A stretch of DNA of 43,971 nt from Myxococcales bacterium (GTDB taxonomy: Bacteria; Myxococcota_A; Polyangia; Polyangiales; Polyangiaceae): assembly GCA_016191785.1 (NCBI GenBank), contig JACPVJ010000062.1, positions 1 to 43,971 of the forward strand, in the 5' to 3' direction. Under the pieces are notes generated by a model, which had not been told where the DNA came from, did not search any database, and saw nothing but the letters and a program-made list of their open reading frames with translations. Position 1 is the stretch's first letter; every line of letters starts with the position of its first letter. This document shows positions 1 to 9,781 of this stretch, piece by piece. Made by a program: the position numbers and the translations under genes.

Positions 1-90
1 CAACGGGCGGCGGCTCGGCACGGCGCCTTCCCCCCCGCGGCCGCCCGAGCGCAGCGAGGCCGGACGCATGGGGGGGAACGCCCGCCCGCA

Positions 91-105
91 GGCCGCACCG
101 CGGCC
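91..105. repeat. Small GC inverted repeat
   Basis: GGCCGC-ACC-GCGGCC forms a perfect 6-bp stem with a 3-nt loop. No T-run follows on either strand, so it is not a classical intrinsic terminator. It may be part of the 3' end of an unseen upstream transcript, or chance in GC-rich DNA. Confidence 0.3.
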
Positions 106-259
106 GAGGCCGGGCGAGGCGGGGGCACCCCGCTCGAACGACGCTCTCGAATTTGTGCTTCCTCCCCAGCCCCGCCCGCCAGAGCGCCTAACTGATCGAT
201 GACGCGTCGCTTTTCACCACCTGGCCGGCCCGACTACCACTCGGGAGTGGCCGCGATGG

Positions 260-265
260 TACGCT
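260..265 (+). promoter_or_regulatory. Putative -10 hexamer (leaderless start)
   Basis: TACGCT lies exactly 7 nt before the ATG at 273, and no Shine-Dalgarno lies between. With normal -10 to start-site spacing, transcription would begin at or next to the start codon. The same arrangement recurs at 28815, 29875, 39049 and 43767, which is the main support. Confidence 0.4.
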
Positions 266-272
266 CTCACGT

Positions 273-1640
273 ATGACCGAGTTTCGTTCCGTCGATCCGT
301 CCAGCGGGCGGCTCGTGCTCGAACGCCCCGAAGCCACCGCCGCCGAGGTCGACGCGACGCTCGCGCGCTCTGCCGCGGCCTTCCAGGCTTGGTCGCGTGA
401 GCCGCTTGCCACCCGCACCGCCGCGCTGCGCCGGCTCGGCGCCACGCTGCGAGCGCGCGCCGCCCAGGACGGCCTGTTGATGGCCGAGGAGATGGGTAAG
501 CCTTTCGCCCAGGGAAAAGCCGAGAGCGAGAAGTGTGCGCTCGCTTGCGAGCACGCGGCCGCGCACGCCGAGGCCTGGCTTGCGCCGGAGCCCGTTCCCA
601 CCGAGGCCCGTGCGAGCTACGTCCGCCACGATCCCGTCGGGCCGATCCTGGCCATCATGCCCTGGAACTTCCCGTTCTGGCAGCTCTTCCGCTTCGGCGC
701 CTCGGCGCTGGCCGCCGGCAACAGCATCGTCTTGAAGCACGCGCCGAACGTCCCGCGTTGCGCCGAGGCCATCGTCGCGCTCTGCGCCGAAGCGGACCTC
801 CCCGAGGGGCTGATCGTCAACCTCGCGGCGCGCGTGGACCAGCTCCCCGGCATCATCGCCGACGATCGCGTCGCCGCAGTGACGCTGACCGGGAGCACGC
901 GCGCGGGCAGGGCCGTGGCGGAGCTCGCGGCGCGGGCGCTCAAGCCGTCGGTGCTCGAGCTCGGCGGCAGCGACGCGTTCATCGTGCTCGCCGACGCCGA
1001 TCTCCACCAGGCCGCAGAAGTCGCGGCGCGCGCGCGGCTCTTGAACAACGGGCAGAGCTGCATCGCGGCGAAGCGCTTCATCGTCGAGCGGGCCGTCGCC
1101 GACGACTTCATCGAGCGCTTTCGCGCCGCGATGGCCGCGCACCGGGTCGGAGATCCGCGCGACCCCACGACGCAGGTCGGTCCGATGGCGCGCCGCGATC
1201 TGCGCGACGAGCTCGCGAGCCAGGTCGCACGCCCGATGGCCGCCGGCGCCCGCGCGCTGCTCGGCGGCGCGACACCGGAGCAGGACGGCTGGTGGTACCC
1301 GCCCACGCTGCTCGTCGACACCGGCCCGGGCGTCGCGGCGTGGGAGGAGGAGACCTTCGGCCCCGCGGCGGCGGTGCGGGTGGTCGACGACGAGGGTGCC
1401 GCCGTGGCCGCCGCCAACGCCAGCTCCTACGGCCTCGGCGCTGCCGTGTGGACCGCCGACCGCGAGCGCGGCGCGCGCTTGGCCGCCGAGCTCCGCTGCG
1501 GGGCAGTGTTCGTCAACGACCTGGTGCGGTCCGACCCGCGCCTGCCGTTCGGCGGCACCAAGCAGAGCGGCTGGGGCCGCGAGCTGGGCCGCGAGGGCAT
1601 GCTCGAATTCACCGACACGAAGTCCGTCTGGATCAGCTAG
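273..1640 (+). CDS. Aldehyde dehydrogenase, succinate-semialdehyde type
   Basis: A 455-residue NAD(P)-dependent aldehyde dehydrogenase, the usual length for the short succinate-semialdehyde branch. It oxidises an aldehyde to its acid in the cytoplasm. The catalytic Cys263 sits in NNGQSCIAAKR and the general base Glu229 in LELGGSD, with the family's 34-residue spacing. The MPWNFPFWQ cofactor-pocket segment and the C-terminal PFGGTKQSGWGRELG motif are present. The next gene is convergent after 11 bp and is a FAD amine oxidase of the gamma-glutamylputrescine type, so an amine-to-succinate route is a reasonable inference, though no other pathway genes are here. The ATG at 273 has no ribosome site but a TACGCT hexamer 7 nt upstream. 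Exact substrate is inferred. Confidence 0.9.
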   Translation: MTEFRSVDPSSGRLVLERPEATAAEVDATLARSAAAFQAWSREPLATRTAALRRLGATLRARAAQDGLLMAEEMGKPFAQGKAESEKCALACEHAAAHAEAWLAPEPVPTEARASYVRHDPVGPILAIMPWNFPFWQLFRFGASALAAGNSIVLKHAPNVPRCAEAIVALCAEADLPEGLIVNLAARVDQLPGIIADDRVAAVTLTGSTRAGRAVAELAARALKPSVLELGGSDAFIVLADADLHQAAEVAARARLLNNGQSCIAAKRFIVERAVADDFIERFRAAMAAHRVGDPRDPTTQVGPMARRDLRDELASQVARPMAAGARALLGGATPEQDGWWYPPTLLVDTGPGVAAWEEETFGPAAAVRVVDDEGAAVAAANASSYGLGAAVWTADRERGARLAAELRCGAVFVNDLVRSDPRLPFGGTKQSGWGRELGREGMLEFTDTKSVWIS

Positions 1641-1651
1641 CCCGCCCGCGT

Positions 1652-2992
1652 TCAGTCGGTGACGACGTACCTCCGCGGGGACCGCCCCGTCAGCTTGGTG
1701 AAGACTTGATACCCGAGCCACCGGAGCGGCTCGCCGGGGATCCCACCCAGCGGCCGCTGGAAGAAGGGCAGGTCTCGCCAGGGCTCCGGGTTGTCTGCGT
1801 ACACGTCGCACAGCACTCGGCCCGCCAAGTTCGCCAGCACCACGCCGTGCCCGCTGTAGCCCAGCGCATACAGCACGTTCCGGTGCTCTCCCGTCACGCC
1901 CATGCTGCACACGCGCGTCATCGTGATGCCGAGGGTGCCCGTCCAGCGGTGCGAGATCTTCACGTCGGCGGCCCGCGGGAAGTACTTCTTCAAGATCCCG
2001 TGGACGAATGCGTACTGTGCCGCAGGCTCCCTTGGCCAGGCCGTCCGGTTGCCCCACAGGTACGAGTAGGCGCCGTTGCCGCCGCCGCCGATCAGCAGCC
2101 TGCCGTCCGCCGACATGCTGGCATAGGCAATGCGGTCGAGGTCGTCGGTGAACCCCGCGGTCGCGCTCCACCCGAGCTCTGCCCAGCGCTCGCGCGGCAG
2201 CGGCTCGGTGGCGATCACGTGCGAGTGCATCGGGCAGATGCCGGACCTGAAGTAGCCGAGGCGCCCCGTGTAGCCGTTGGTCGCCAGCACCATGGTCGCC
2301 GCGCGCACCGTCCCGCCGGGCGTGGTCAAGCGGTGCTCGCGCCCCTCTTCGATCCGCACCACCGGCGTGTCCTCGTAGATCTCGACGCCGAGCCGGCGCA
2401 CGACCGGCGCCAGCTCCCGCAAGAAGTCGAGCCCGTGCAGCTGCCCCGCGGTCGGGTCGAGCACTGCCCCGACGACTCCTTCGGCACGCACGACTCGCTC
2501 GAGCTCGCTCCCGGACAGGTACCTGAGCGGGAGGCCGAAGGACGCCAGCTGTTCGACGCGCGCGTGCGCCTCCTCGGCGCGCCGAGCGTCGGTGTAGGCG
2601 TCGAGGCAGCCCTTTCGGTTGAAGCGCACGTCGAGCTGGTGCTCGCGGACCACCGCCTCGATCCAATCGAGCCCGCCCCGCGTGACCTCGAAGACGCGGC
2701 GCGCGTGCTCCGGGCTGCGCGCGTCGACGCCGTTGATCCAGTTGAGCGCCATGCCCCCGCTGCGCCCGGACGCGCCGTTGCCGATGCGCCGCGCCTCGAG
2801 CACCACCACGCGGAGGTCGGGGAACCGGCGGGCCAGGTGATAGGCGGTCGACATGCCCGTGAAGCCTGCGCCGATGATCGCCACGTCGGCGCGGACGTCC
2901 CCGCCGAGGGGCGGCAATGGCTCGGCGCTTCGAGCCGTGTCCGCCCACATCGAGGTGTTGTCGTCGAGATCGAGCGAGACGTCGCGGCGCAA
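1652..2992 (-). CDS. FAD-dependent amine oxidase (DAO family)
   Basis: A DAO-family flavoprotein of 446 residues. The dinucleotide-binding motif IIGAGFTGMSTAYHLA near residue 40 is followed by the FAD segment VVVLEARRIGNGASGRSGGM. The central IATEPL and C-terminal GITMTRVCSMGVTGEHRNVLYALGYSGHGV-type regions match gamma-glutamylputrescine oxidase and related OrdL/PuuB enzymes, which oxidise an amine to an aldehyde with release of ammonia and hydrogen peroxide. The start is uncertain. The TTG at 2992 gives an N-terminus ending in the DNTSMWADTA segment typical of the family; the ATG at 2950 removes 14 residues. Neither has a clear ribosome site. It converges on the aldehyde dehydrogenase, which could use its product. 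Confidence 0.85.
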   Translation of the reverse strand: MRRDVSLDLDDNTSMWADTARSAEPLPPLGGDVRADVAIIGAGFTGMSTAYHLARRFPDLRVVVLEARRIGNGASGRSGGMALNWINGVDARSPEHARRVFEVTRGGLDWIEAVVREHQLDVRFNRKGCLDAYTDARRAEEAHARVEQLASFGLPLRYLSGSELERVVRAEGVVGAVLDPTAGQLHGLDFLRELAPVVRRLGVEIYEDTPVVRIEEGREHRLTTPGGTVRAATMVLATNGYTGRLGYFRSGICPMHSHVIATEPLPRERWAELGWSATAGFTDDLDRIAYASMSADGRLLIGGGGNGAYSYLWGNRTAWPREPAAQYAFVHGILKKYFPRAADVKISHRWTGTLGITMTRVCSMGVTGEHRNVLYALGYSGHGVVLANLAGRVLCDVYADNPEPWRDLPFFQRPLGGIPGEPLRWLGYQVFTKLTGRSPRRYVVTD

Positions 2993-3040
2993 GGCTCGAA
3001 GCTATCAGATCTTGCTCGCTTGAGGCATGATGCGCGGGGG

Positions 3041-4276
3041 ATGAGCAAGCGCCGCATCCGGTTGTGCCTCAAAGATCTCTACCACCAAGACGTGGTCGAG
3101 ATGATCGAGCGCGAGACGCGGCAGTTCTCGATGTGGGAGATCCTCGACCCCAGCGATCCCGACTTCGAAGCCGCCTACGGCATCCTCTGGGAAGCGTTCG
3201 GGCCCCAGGGCGAGATGGAGCGCGAGGAGGCGATCCGTCGCTTTCTCGCCGAGGACAGCTACTCGCCCACGGCCGACGGCACGTTCATCCGCTACTTCCT
3301 GCTTGCCGCCCGCGACAACCAGGGGCGGCTGTGCGGCGTGCGGGACGGGACGGTGTTGCTCAATCCCCGATACGACGGCGACCTGTGCGTGGTGTACCTC
3401 TCGCACATCTACACGAAGCCCGCGGCACGGGGCACCGTGCTCTCTTACTGGCTGCGCATCGCGCCGGTCGAGATCGCTTGCGAATACCTGGCCGAGCTCC
3501 ATCGCCGCGACCTGATCACGCTGCCGAACCCCGACCTGCCCGGCAAGTACTTCGGCATGCGCCTCGACCTGGCTGCCGAGATGGAATACTTCTCGCCGGA
3601 CGAGCGGCAGAGCTGGCAGCGCATCCTGTTCTACGGCCGCGGCGGCTTCGATGTGGTCAATCCGCGCCACTTTCCCTATCTGCAGCCGGACTTCCGCGAC
3701 CCGGAGCTGATCCGCGCCACCGGTACCAACGAGCCGCGCCCCTTCATGGTGCTCGTGCGGCGCATGGGCCGCGAGCGCCAGGCGACCATGCCGATCGAAG
3801 AGGCCAGCGCCCTCATGCGACTGCTCTACGACGATTTCGCGTGCCATTGCGCACCCGAGTTTCTCGACAACAGCCTGCAGCTCGTCCTCGACCGGCTGAA
3901 GGCGCGCGCGCAGCTCAAGAACTTCGTCGAGCTTCTGCCGCTCCCTGCCGGCGCGAAGGACATCGCGCGGCTCAAGCGCATCTTCCGTTACACGATCTTC
4001 CAGCGGTACTACCAGGGCAGCTCGCCGGTCGTGACCGAGTACCTCGACGGGCCGATGCGCGAGAAAATCCGCGAGACGCCCAGCTACCTCGACGACGAGC
4101 TCGGCAAGATCGTGCGCGAGCTCGAGGCCCGGCCGATGTTCGTCTATGCCAGCCGCGCGAAGGAGCGCACCTGGGAAGATCAGCCCGACCCGCCGCAGGT
4201 CGACCCGCCCGACCGCGAGGGCGACGCCCCTACCGACCACGACCCTGTGCTGTCGAGCTCGCCGGGCCGCGCCTAG
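3041..4276 (+). CDS. GNAT-like acetyltransferase, uncharacterised
   Basis: A 411-residue soluble protein. The open frame continues far upstream only because GC-rich DNA lacks stops; the ATG at 3041 follows GCGGGGG and lies 48 bp from the divergent oxidase gene. The N-terminal ~220 residues look like a GNAT fold: FLLAARDNQGRLCGV (strands 2-3), VVYLSHIYTKPAARGTVLSYWL (strand 4 and the acetyl-CoA loop, here R-G-T) and a later FYGRGGFDVV resembling the YxxxGF end of GNAT proteins. The rest (about 250-380) is helical with no family I recognise. The substrate is unknown. It lies 63 bp upstream of the oxidoreductase gene on the same strand and could be cotranscribed with it. Confidence 0.7.
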   Translation: MSKRRIRLCLKDLYHQDVVEMIERETRQFSMWEILDPSDPDFEAAYGILWEAFGPQGEMEREEAIRRFLAEDSYSPTADGTFIRYFLLAARDNQGRLCGVRDGTVLLNPRYDGDLCVVYLSHIYTKPAARGTVLSYWLRIAPVEIACEYLAELHRRDLITLPNPDLPGKYFGMRLDLAAEMEYFSPDERQSWQRILFYGRGGFDVVNPRHFPYLQPDFRDPELIRATGTNEPRPFMVLVRRMGRERQATMPIEEASALMRLLYDDFACHCAPEFLDNSLQLVLDRLKARAQLKNFVELLPLPAGAKDIARLKRIFRYTIFQRYYQGSSPVVTEYLDGPMREKIRETPSYLDDELGKIVRELEARPMFVYASRAKERTWEDQPDPPQVDPPDREGDAPTDHDPVLSSSPGRA

Positions 4277-4316
4277 CTGAACCGACCCCCCCGGCGGCTT
4301 GCTGTCCCGCCCAGGA

Positions 4317-4330
4317 CCTCTATATAGAGG
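4317..4330. promoter_or_regulatory. Perfect AT-centred palindrome over the aor ribosome site
   Basis: CCTCTATATAGAGG is a perfect 14-bp palindrome whose right arm contains the only Shine-Dalgarno-like AGAGG, 9 nt before the ATG at 4340. The TATATA core stands out in this GC-rich context. It could be a dimeric repressor operator, an RNA hairpin hiding the ribosome site, or a -10 box giving a very short leader. The sequence does not decide between these. Confidence 0.5.
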
Positions 4331-4339
4331 CGGGGTCCG

Positions 4340-6366
<2,027 letters not shown>

Positions 6367-6370
<4 letters not shown>

Positions 6371-6681
6371 GCCTGCTCGGGCGTCTCTTCGGCGAGCGGA
6401 CGGCGACGGTTCGCGTACACCTGCTGGTGAAGGGGCGCATCGGCCCCGGGTGGTACGACGTCGATCGCACCATCGAGCTGCCGTTGGGCAGCACGCTCGT
6501 CGCGCTCTTGGACCGTGTCGAGCGCGAGGGCCTCGATCTGCGGGCTGCCATCGCCCAGAGCCCGCACCTCGCCGACACGCTGATGATCAACGGCGAGCGC
6601 TGCCCGCTCCGGGCGAACGCGGACCGCGTGCTGGCGGACGGCGATCAGATCTACCTGCTGTCGCCGCTCGCCGGGGGGTGA
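6367..6681 (+). CDS. MoaD/ThiS-like sulfur carrier protein
   Basis: A 104-residue ubiquitin-fold protein starting at the GTG that overlaps the oxidoreductase stop (GTGA), so the two are translationally coupled. The order of strands, the [14 protein letters not shown] helix, the late INGERCPL segment and [13 protein letters not shown] match MoaD-like proteins, and it ends in the Gly-Gly needed for adenylation and thiocarboxylation. MoaD donates sulfur for the pterin dithiolene of Mo/W enzymes, so a role in making or loading the cofactor of its neighbour is the natural inference. The first ~14 residues ([13 protein letters not shown]) are an unusual extension. No MoaE or MoeB homologue lies nearby, so it would have to use one encoded elsewhere. 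Confidence 0.85.
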
Positions 6682-6699
6682 CGGGCGCCGCCCGCGACG

Positions 6700-6718
6700 G
6701 TGAGGCTCAGCGCCTCAC
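6700..6718. terminator. Hairpin between convergent genes
   Basis: GTGAGGC-TCAGC-GCCTCAC is a perfect 7-bp stem with a 5-nt loop. It spans the stop codon of the leftward permease gene and lies 19 bp past the end of the rightward MoaD-like gene. There is no T-run, so it may act as a bidirectional, Rho-assisted terminator or 3' stabiliser. Confidence 0.4.
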
Positions 6719-7507
6719 GATGCGCTCGGTGCGGAGCTGGTGGCGCTCGTTGAACAGGCGTCGCACGACCAAGAGCGCCACGCTCATGCAGCCCAGGGAC
6801 GTGGACGCGGCGAGCATGAACATCACCACGATCTGGTACTTGACCGCGTCGAGGGGGCTCGCGCCCTGCAGGATCTGCCCGGTCATCATGCCGGGCAAAG
6901 ACACGATGCCCACCACCGCCATGGAGTTCAAGATGGGGATCATGCCTCGGCGCACCGCGTCCGTGAGCGCCGGTCGGGCGGCCTCCCACGCGGTGGCGCC
7001 GAGGGAGAGCTCCATCTCGACGCGCTCTTTGTGCTCGTCCAGATCGGTCAAGAGGGTGTCGAGCGACAGCGAGATCCCGGTGAGAGAGTTGCCGAGCACC
7101 ATGCCCATCAGCGGGATCACGTACTGGGCGTGATACCAGGGGCGAACGCCGATGATGGCGCTGGTGGTGGCGAACGTGGTGGCGAGCCCGGTCAGCACCA
7201 GCGTGACGAACGCGCCGACCTGCGCGCCGGCAAATGTTCGGGTCGAGCGCGCGAGCGCCGCCCGTCCCGCGGCTGCCGTCATCAGGCCGAGCACGGCGAA
7301 CAGCACCACGGGGGTGTCGATTCGGAACACCCACTCGAGCACGTAGCCCACGAGCGAGAGCTGCACGACGGTGCGCAGCGCGGCGACCCCCAGCTTCTTC
7401 TCGATGCCCAGGCGCAGCGCCAGGCTCACGGCGCCCGCGACCAGCACCAGACCGCCGGCAATCCCGAGCTCGACGGGACCGAGGGGGATCACGCCGCGCT
7501 CAGGCAT
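6707..7507 (-). CDS. fetB: ABC transporter permease, FetB/UPF0014 family
   Basis: A 266-residue integral membrane protein with about seven hydrophobic segments. It belongs to the UPF0014 family, of which E. coli FetB (YbbM) is the known member and acts with FetA in iron export and oxidative-stress resistance. Recognisable parts are LRTVVQLSLVGYVLEWVF near the N-terminus, MVLGNSLTGISLSLDTL and the SLGATAWEAARPALTDAVRRGMIPILNSMAVVGIVSLPGMMTGQIL coupling region. The ATG overlaps the 3' end of the ATPase gene by 8 bp, so the pair forms a two-gene operon read leftward. The transported substrate is inferred from the family only. Confidence 0.85.
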   Translation of the reverse strand: MPERGVIPLGPVELGIAGGLVLVAGAVSLALRLGIEKKLGVAALRTVVQLSLVGYVLEWVFRIDTPVVLFAVLGLMTAAAGRAALARSTRTFAGAQVGAFVTLVLTGLATTFATTSAIIGVRPWYHAQYVIPLMGMVLGNSLTGISLSLDTLLTDLDEHKERVEMELSLGATAWEAARPALTDAVRRGMIPILNSMAVVGIVSLPGMMTGQILQGASPLDAVKYQIVVMFMLAASTSLGCMSVALLVVRRLFNERHQLRTERIVRR

Positions 7508-8171
7508 CGCTCTCCTCGGGCGCCTGATCGGGGCGATGCCGAGCGAGCTCGACGCGCCGGCTGGTCCAGCGCGCTGCCTGCGCGGGGTCGTGGCTCACGA
7601 TCACCGCCGCGAGACCGTCGCGCTCGGCGCGTTCGCGGACGAGCGCCTCCACTCGCGCGACGGCGTCCGGATCCAGCGCGCTGGTGGGCTCGTCGAGCAG
7701 CAGCACGCTCGGCGCGATCGACAGCGCTCGGATCAGCGCCACGCGCTGCTGCTCGCCCACCGAGAGCCGGCGTGCTGGCTGATCGAGCACCCCGGGCGCC
7801 AGGGCGAGGCGCTCGAGCAGCTCCTCGAGCTCGTCGCTCGGGGGGGCGCCCCGGAGGCTGGCGTACCGACGGGGGCGCTCGAGGTTCTCGCGCACGCTTC
7901 CCTCGAGCATGACCGGGCGCTGCGCGACGTACGTCACCCGGCGCCGCCAGATGGGATACGAGAGCTGACCGGGCGCCTGGCCGTCGAGCCGCAGCTGGCC
8001 CTCGTCCGCGTCCCGGAGCGTGGCGAGGGTTCGGAGAAGCTCGGTCTTGCCGCAGCCACTCGGCCCCACGACGCCGACGAGCTCGCCTCGACCGACCTCG
8101 AAGCTGACGCTCGCGACGAGCCGGCGCGCGTCGACCGAGATGCCGATCCGGTCCACCTCGAGCAGCGCCAC
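7500..8171 (-). CDS. fetA: ABC transporter ATP-binding protein, FetA-like
   Basis: A 223-residue ATPase that energises the FetB-like permease. The Walker A is GPSGCGKTE, the Q-loop lies in VTYVAQRP, the signature LSVGEQQR and the Walker B VLLLDEP, and the switch His is in VIVSHDP. I chose the GTG at 8171 because homologous ATPases begin just before the LLEVDRIGISV strand. The frame is open to another GTG at 8258, but those 29 residues are Pro/Arg-rich and unlike the family. No clear ribosome site precedes 8171. The signature has V and E where LSGGQ is usual, a variation seen in this subfamily. Confidence 0.85.
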   Translation of the reverse strand: MALLEVDRIGISVDARRLVASVSFEVGRGELVGVVGPSGCGKTELLRTLATLRDADEGQLRLDGQAPGQLSYPIWRRRVTYVAQRPVMLEGSVRENLERPRRYASLRGAPPSDELEELLERLALAPGVLDQPARRLSVGEQQRVALIRALSIAPSVLLLDEPTSALDPDAVARVEALVRERAERDGLAAVIVSHDPAQAARWTSRRVELARHRPDQAPEESDA

Positions 8172-8384
8172 GGCGAGTCGGTACCACGCCCGGCGACGCG
8201 CCGAGAGCCCCGACGGAGGTCCGGGGGGGGCGCCGACCCAAAGGCAGGAGGTCGGCACCCCGGGTCGGCTCGCGCCCCGGGGTTTAGACGGGCTTTCGGA
8301 GCTGGAGCCGTGCGCTCTACGGAGCAGCTACGGACGGGGCGGTGAGGACTTGAATTTGCTTCAGCCCGAGCCGCCGCTGCCGTC
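8172..8384. other. Divergent intergenic region
   Basis: About 210 bp between the divergent transporter operon and the diguanylate cyclase gene. It contains an inverted repeat (CCGACC ... GGTCGG, around 8233-8255) and an adjacent CCCCGGG / CCCCGG run. I see no RNA gene and no clear promoter for either side. Confidence 0.4.
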
Positions 8385-9605
8385 ATGAGTCGCATGACCG
8401 AAATTGCACCCACGGGGGCGTCGGAGCTCCGGGAGCTCGTGCTCCGAGCCGTCGACGTGGCAGCGTCCCTCGAGCACCGCGCTCGAGAGGACCGCGTGTT
8501 CCGGACCGTCACGGAGAAGATCAACGCCGGCCTCTACCTCGAGGAAATCGCCGACCACGTCTACCAGTCGTTCCGCGAGCTGATCCCCTACGACCGCATC
8601 GGGCTCGCCCTGCTGGAGCAGGACGACCAGGTTCTTCGAGCCCGCTGGGCTCGCGCCGAGTACGAGGCCGTCGGGATCCGCAGAGGGTTCTCGGCTCCCA
8701 TGAAGGGGAGCAGCCTCGAGCGCCTGCTCGAGAGCCGGAAACCCCGGATCCTGAACGACCTCGAGGCCTATCACGAGACCCACCCCCGCTCGGAGTCCAC
8801 CGCCAAGATCTTGAGCGAAGGTGTCCGGTCGAGCCTGACTTGCCCGCTGCTCACGGCCGGCCGTGCCGTGGGGTTTCTCTTCTTCTCGAGCTTGAAGCGG
8901 AACGCATACGCCTCGCAGCACGTTCAGGTATTCCAAGAGATTGCCAACACGCTCTCGGTGGTCGTCGAACGCGCTCACATGCTCGAACAGCTGGCGAAGC
9001 TCAACCAGGACATGGCCGCCAAGAACCGGGAACTGCGCGCGGCCAACGCCCGCGTCCGCCGCCTGACGCTGACCGACCCGTTGACTCGCATCGCCAACCG
9101 CCGCGGCCTGATCGCGGCGCTGCGGATGAGCGCATCGTTCTCCGATCGGCGCCACGTTCCCCTGGCAGTGGTCTCGTTCGACGTCGATCACTTCAAGCGG
9201 GTGAACGACACGTATGGACACGACGTCGGCGATCGCGTGCTTCGCCACGTCGCTCGGCTGGCCACTGCCTGTTGTCGCCGAGAAGATCTGGCCGGTCGGG
9301 CAGGAGGCGAAGAGTTTCTGGTGGTGCTGCCCGCCACCGACGAGGCCCAGGCCGCGGTCGTTGCCGAGCGACTGCGAGCCCGCTTGGCAGCGACACCGGT
9401 CCGCGGCACCGAGCACCGGGTGACGGCGAGCTTCGGCGTGGCCGAGCGGGCGCCCGGTGAAGCGCTGGACTCTCTGCTGCAGCGCGCCGATCGGGCGCTC
9501 TACGCCGCGAAGGACGGCGGAAGGAACCGCGTGGCCCGTGTGTCGGCGCTCGACGCCCCGCTCGATCGTGCGCTGGCGGTCGAGCCAGCGCGCGCCGCTT
9601 CGTGA
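8385..9605 (+). CDS. GAF-GGDEF diguanylate cyclase
   Basis: A 406-residue cytoplasmic protein that should make cyclic di-GMP from two GTP. Residues about 45-195 form a GAF sensor domain, about 200-225 a coiled-coil linker (MLEQLAKLNQDMAAKNRELRAANARVRRL), and 226-390 the GGDEF domain starting LTDPLTRIANRRG. The active-site loop is GGEEF (307-311), so catalysis is expected. The inhibitory site RxxD is intact as RRED (298-301), five residues before it, so product feedback is likely. No membrane segment is present. A PilZ protein lies 24 kb away, but no effector is adjacent. The GAF ligand is unknown. Confidence 0.92.
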   Translation: MSRMTEIAPTGASELRELVLRAVDVAASLEHRAREDRVFRTVTEKINAGLYLEEIADHVYQSFRELIPYDRIGLALLEQDDQVLRARWARAEYEAVGIRRGFSAPMKGSSLERLLESRKPRILNDLEAYHETHPRSESTAKILSEGVRSSLTCPLLTAGRAVGFLFFSSLKRNAYASQHVQVFQEIANTLSVVVERAHMLEQLAKLNQDMAAKNRELRAANARVRRLTLTDPLTRIANRRGLIAALRMSASFSDRRHVPLAVVSFDVDHFKRVNDTYGHDVGDRVLRHVARLATACCRREDLAGRAGGEEFLVVLPATDEAQAAVVAERLRARLAATPVRGTEHRVTASFGVAERAPGEALDSLLQRADRALYAAKDGGRNRVARVSALDAPLDRALAVEPARAAS

Positions 9606-9781
9606 CGTCGCCGAGACCTGGCCGATCGCCGGTCATCAGGTGGCGCCGCCAACCCCGAGTTGGCGCTCTCCGGGTGCGGCGAATGGGGATGAGCCTGGCA
9701 TTTGGGCGAATTCGGGCGGTGTAAACCCGACACCTACATCGGCACACAGATTGCTACACGGCCGGGTGGAGGAGTCTTCCC
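9606..9781. other. Intergenic leader of the MYXO-CTERM gene
   Basis: Holds no gene that I can see. Its end carries a strong ribosome site (GGTGGAGGAG, about 9768-9775) for the ATG at 9782. A stretch around 9693-9712 resembles a sigma-54 promoter at first sight but has wrong GG/GC spacing. Confidence 0.4.

Larger units (their letters stand above)
1..272. other. Non-coding left edge
   Basis: No convincing gene is visible in this very GC-rich stretch. Open frames cross it on both strands but have no family resemblance, plausible start or ribosome site. It holds one perfect small inverted repeat (91-105) and ends in the promoter-like hexamer of the aldehyde dehydrogenase (260-265). The gene to the left of the window is not visible. 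Confidence 0.6.

Noticed and set aside
188..601. Minus-strand open frame at the left edge
   Set aside because: Ser/Ala/Arg-rich, overlaps the aldehyde dehydrogenase, no domain or ribosome site.
533..3040. Apparent long N-terminal extension of the GNAT-like protein
   Set aside because: The frame is open only for lack of stops and runs across the aldehyde dehydrogenase and, antisense, the oxidase gene. The ATG at 3041 starts the recognisable protein.
8172..8258. Longer ABC ATPase start at the GTG at 8258
   Set aside because: The extra 29 residues are Pro/Arg-rich, unlike the family, and the normal first strand begins just after the GTG at 8171.
8325..8365. tRNA-like look (GGACTTGAAT resembling a reversed T-loop) before the diguanylate cyclase
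   Set aside because: The flanking bases do not pair into a T-stem and no acceptor stem or anticodon arm can be drawn on either strand.
9693..9712. Possible sigma-54 promoter (TGGCATTTGGGC) upstream of the MYXO-CTERM gene
   Set aside because: The GG and GC elements are not 10 bp apart and the TTGC part is missing.
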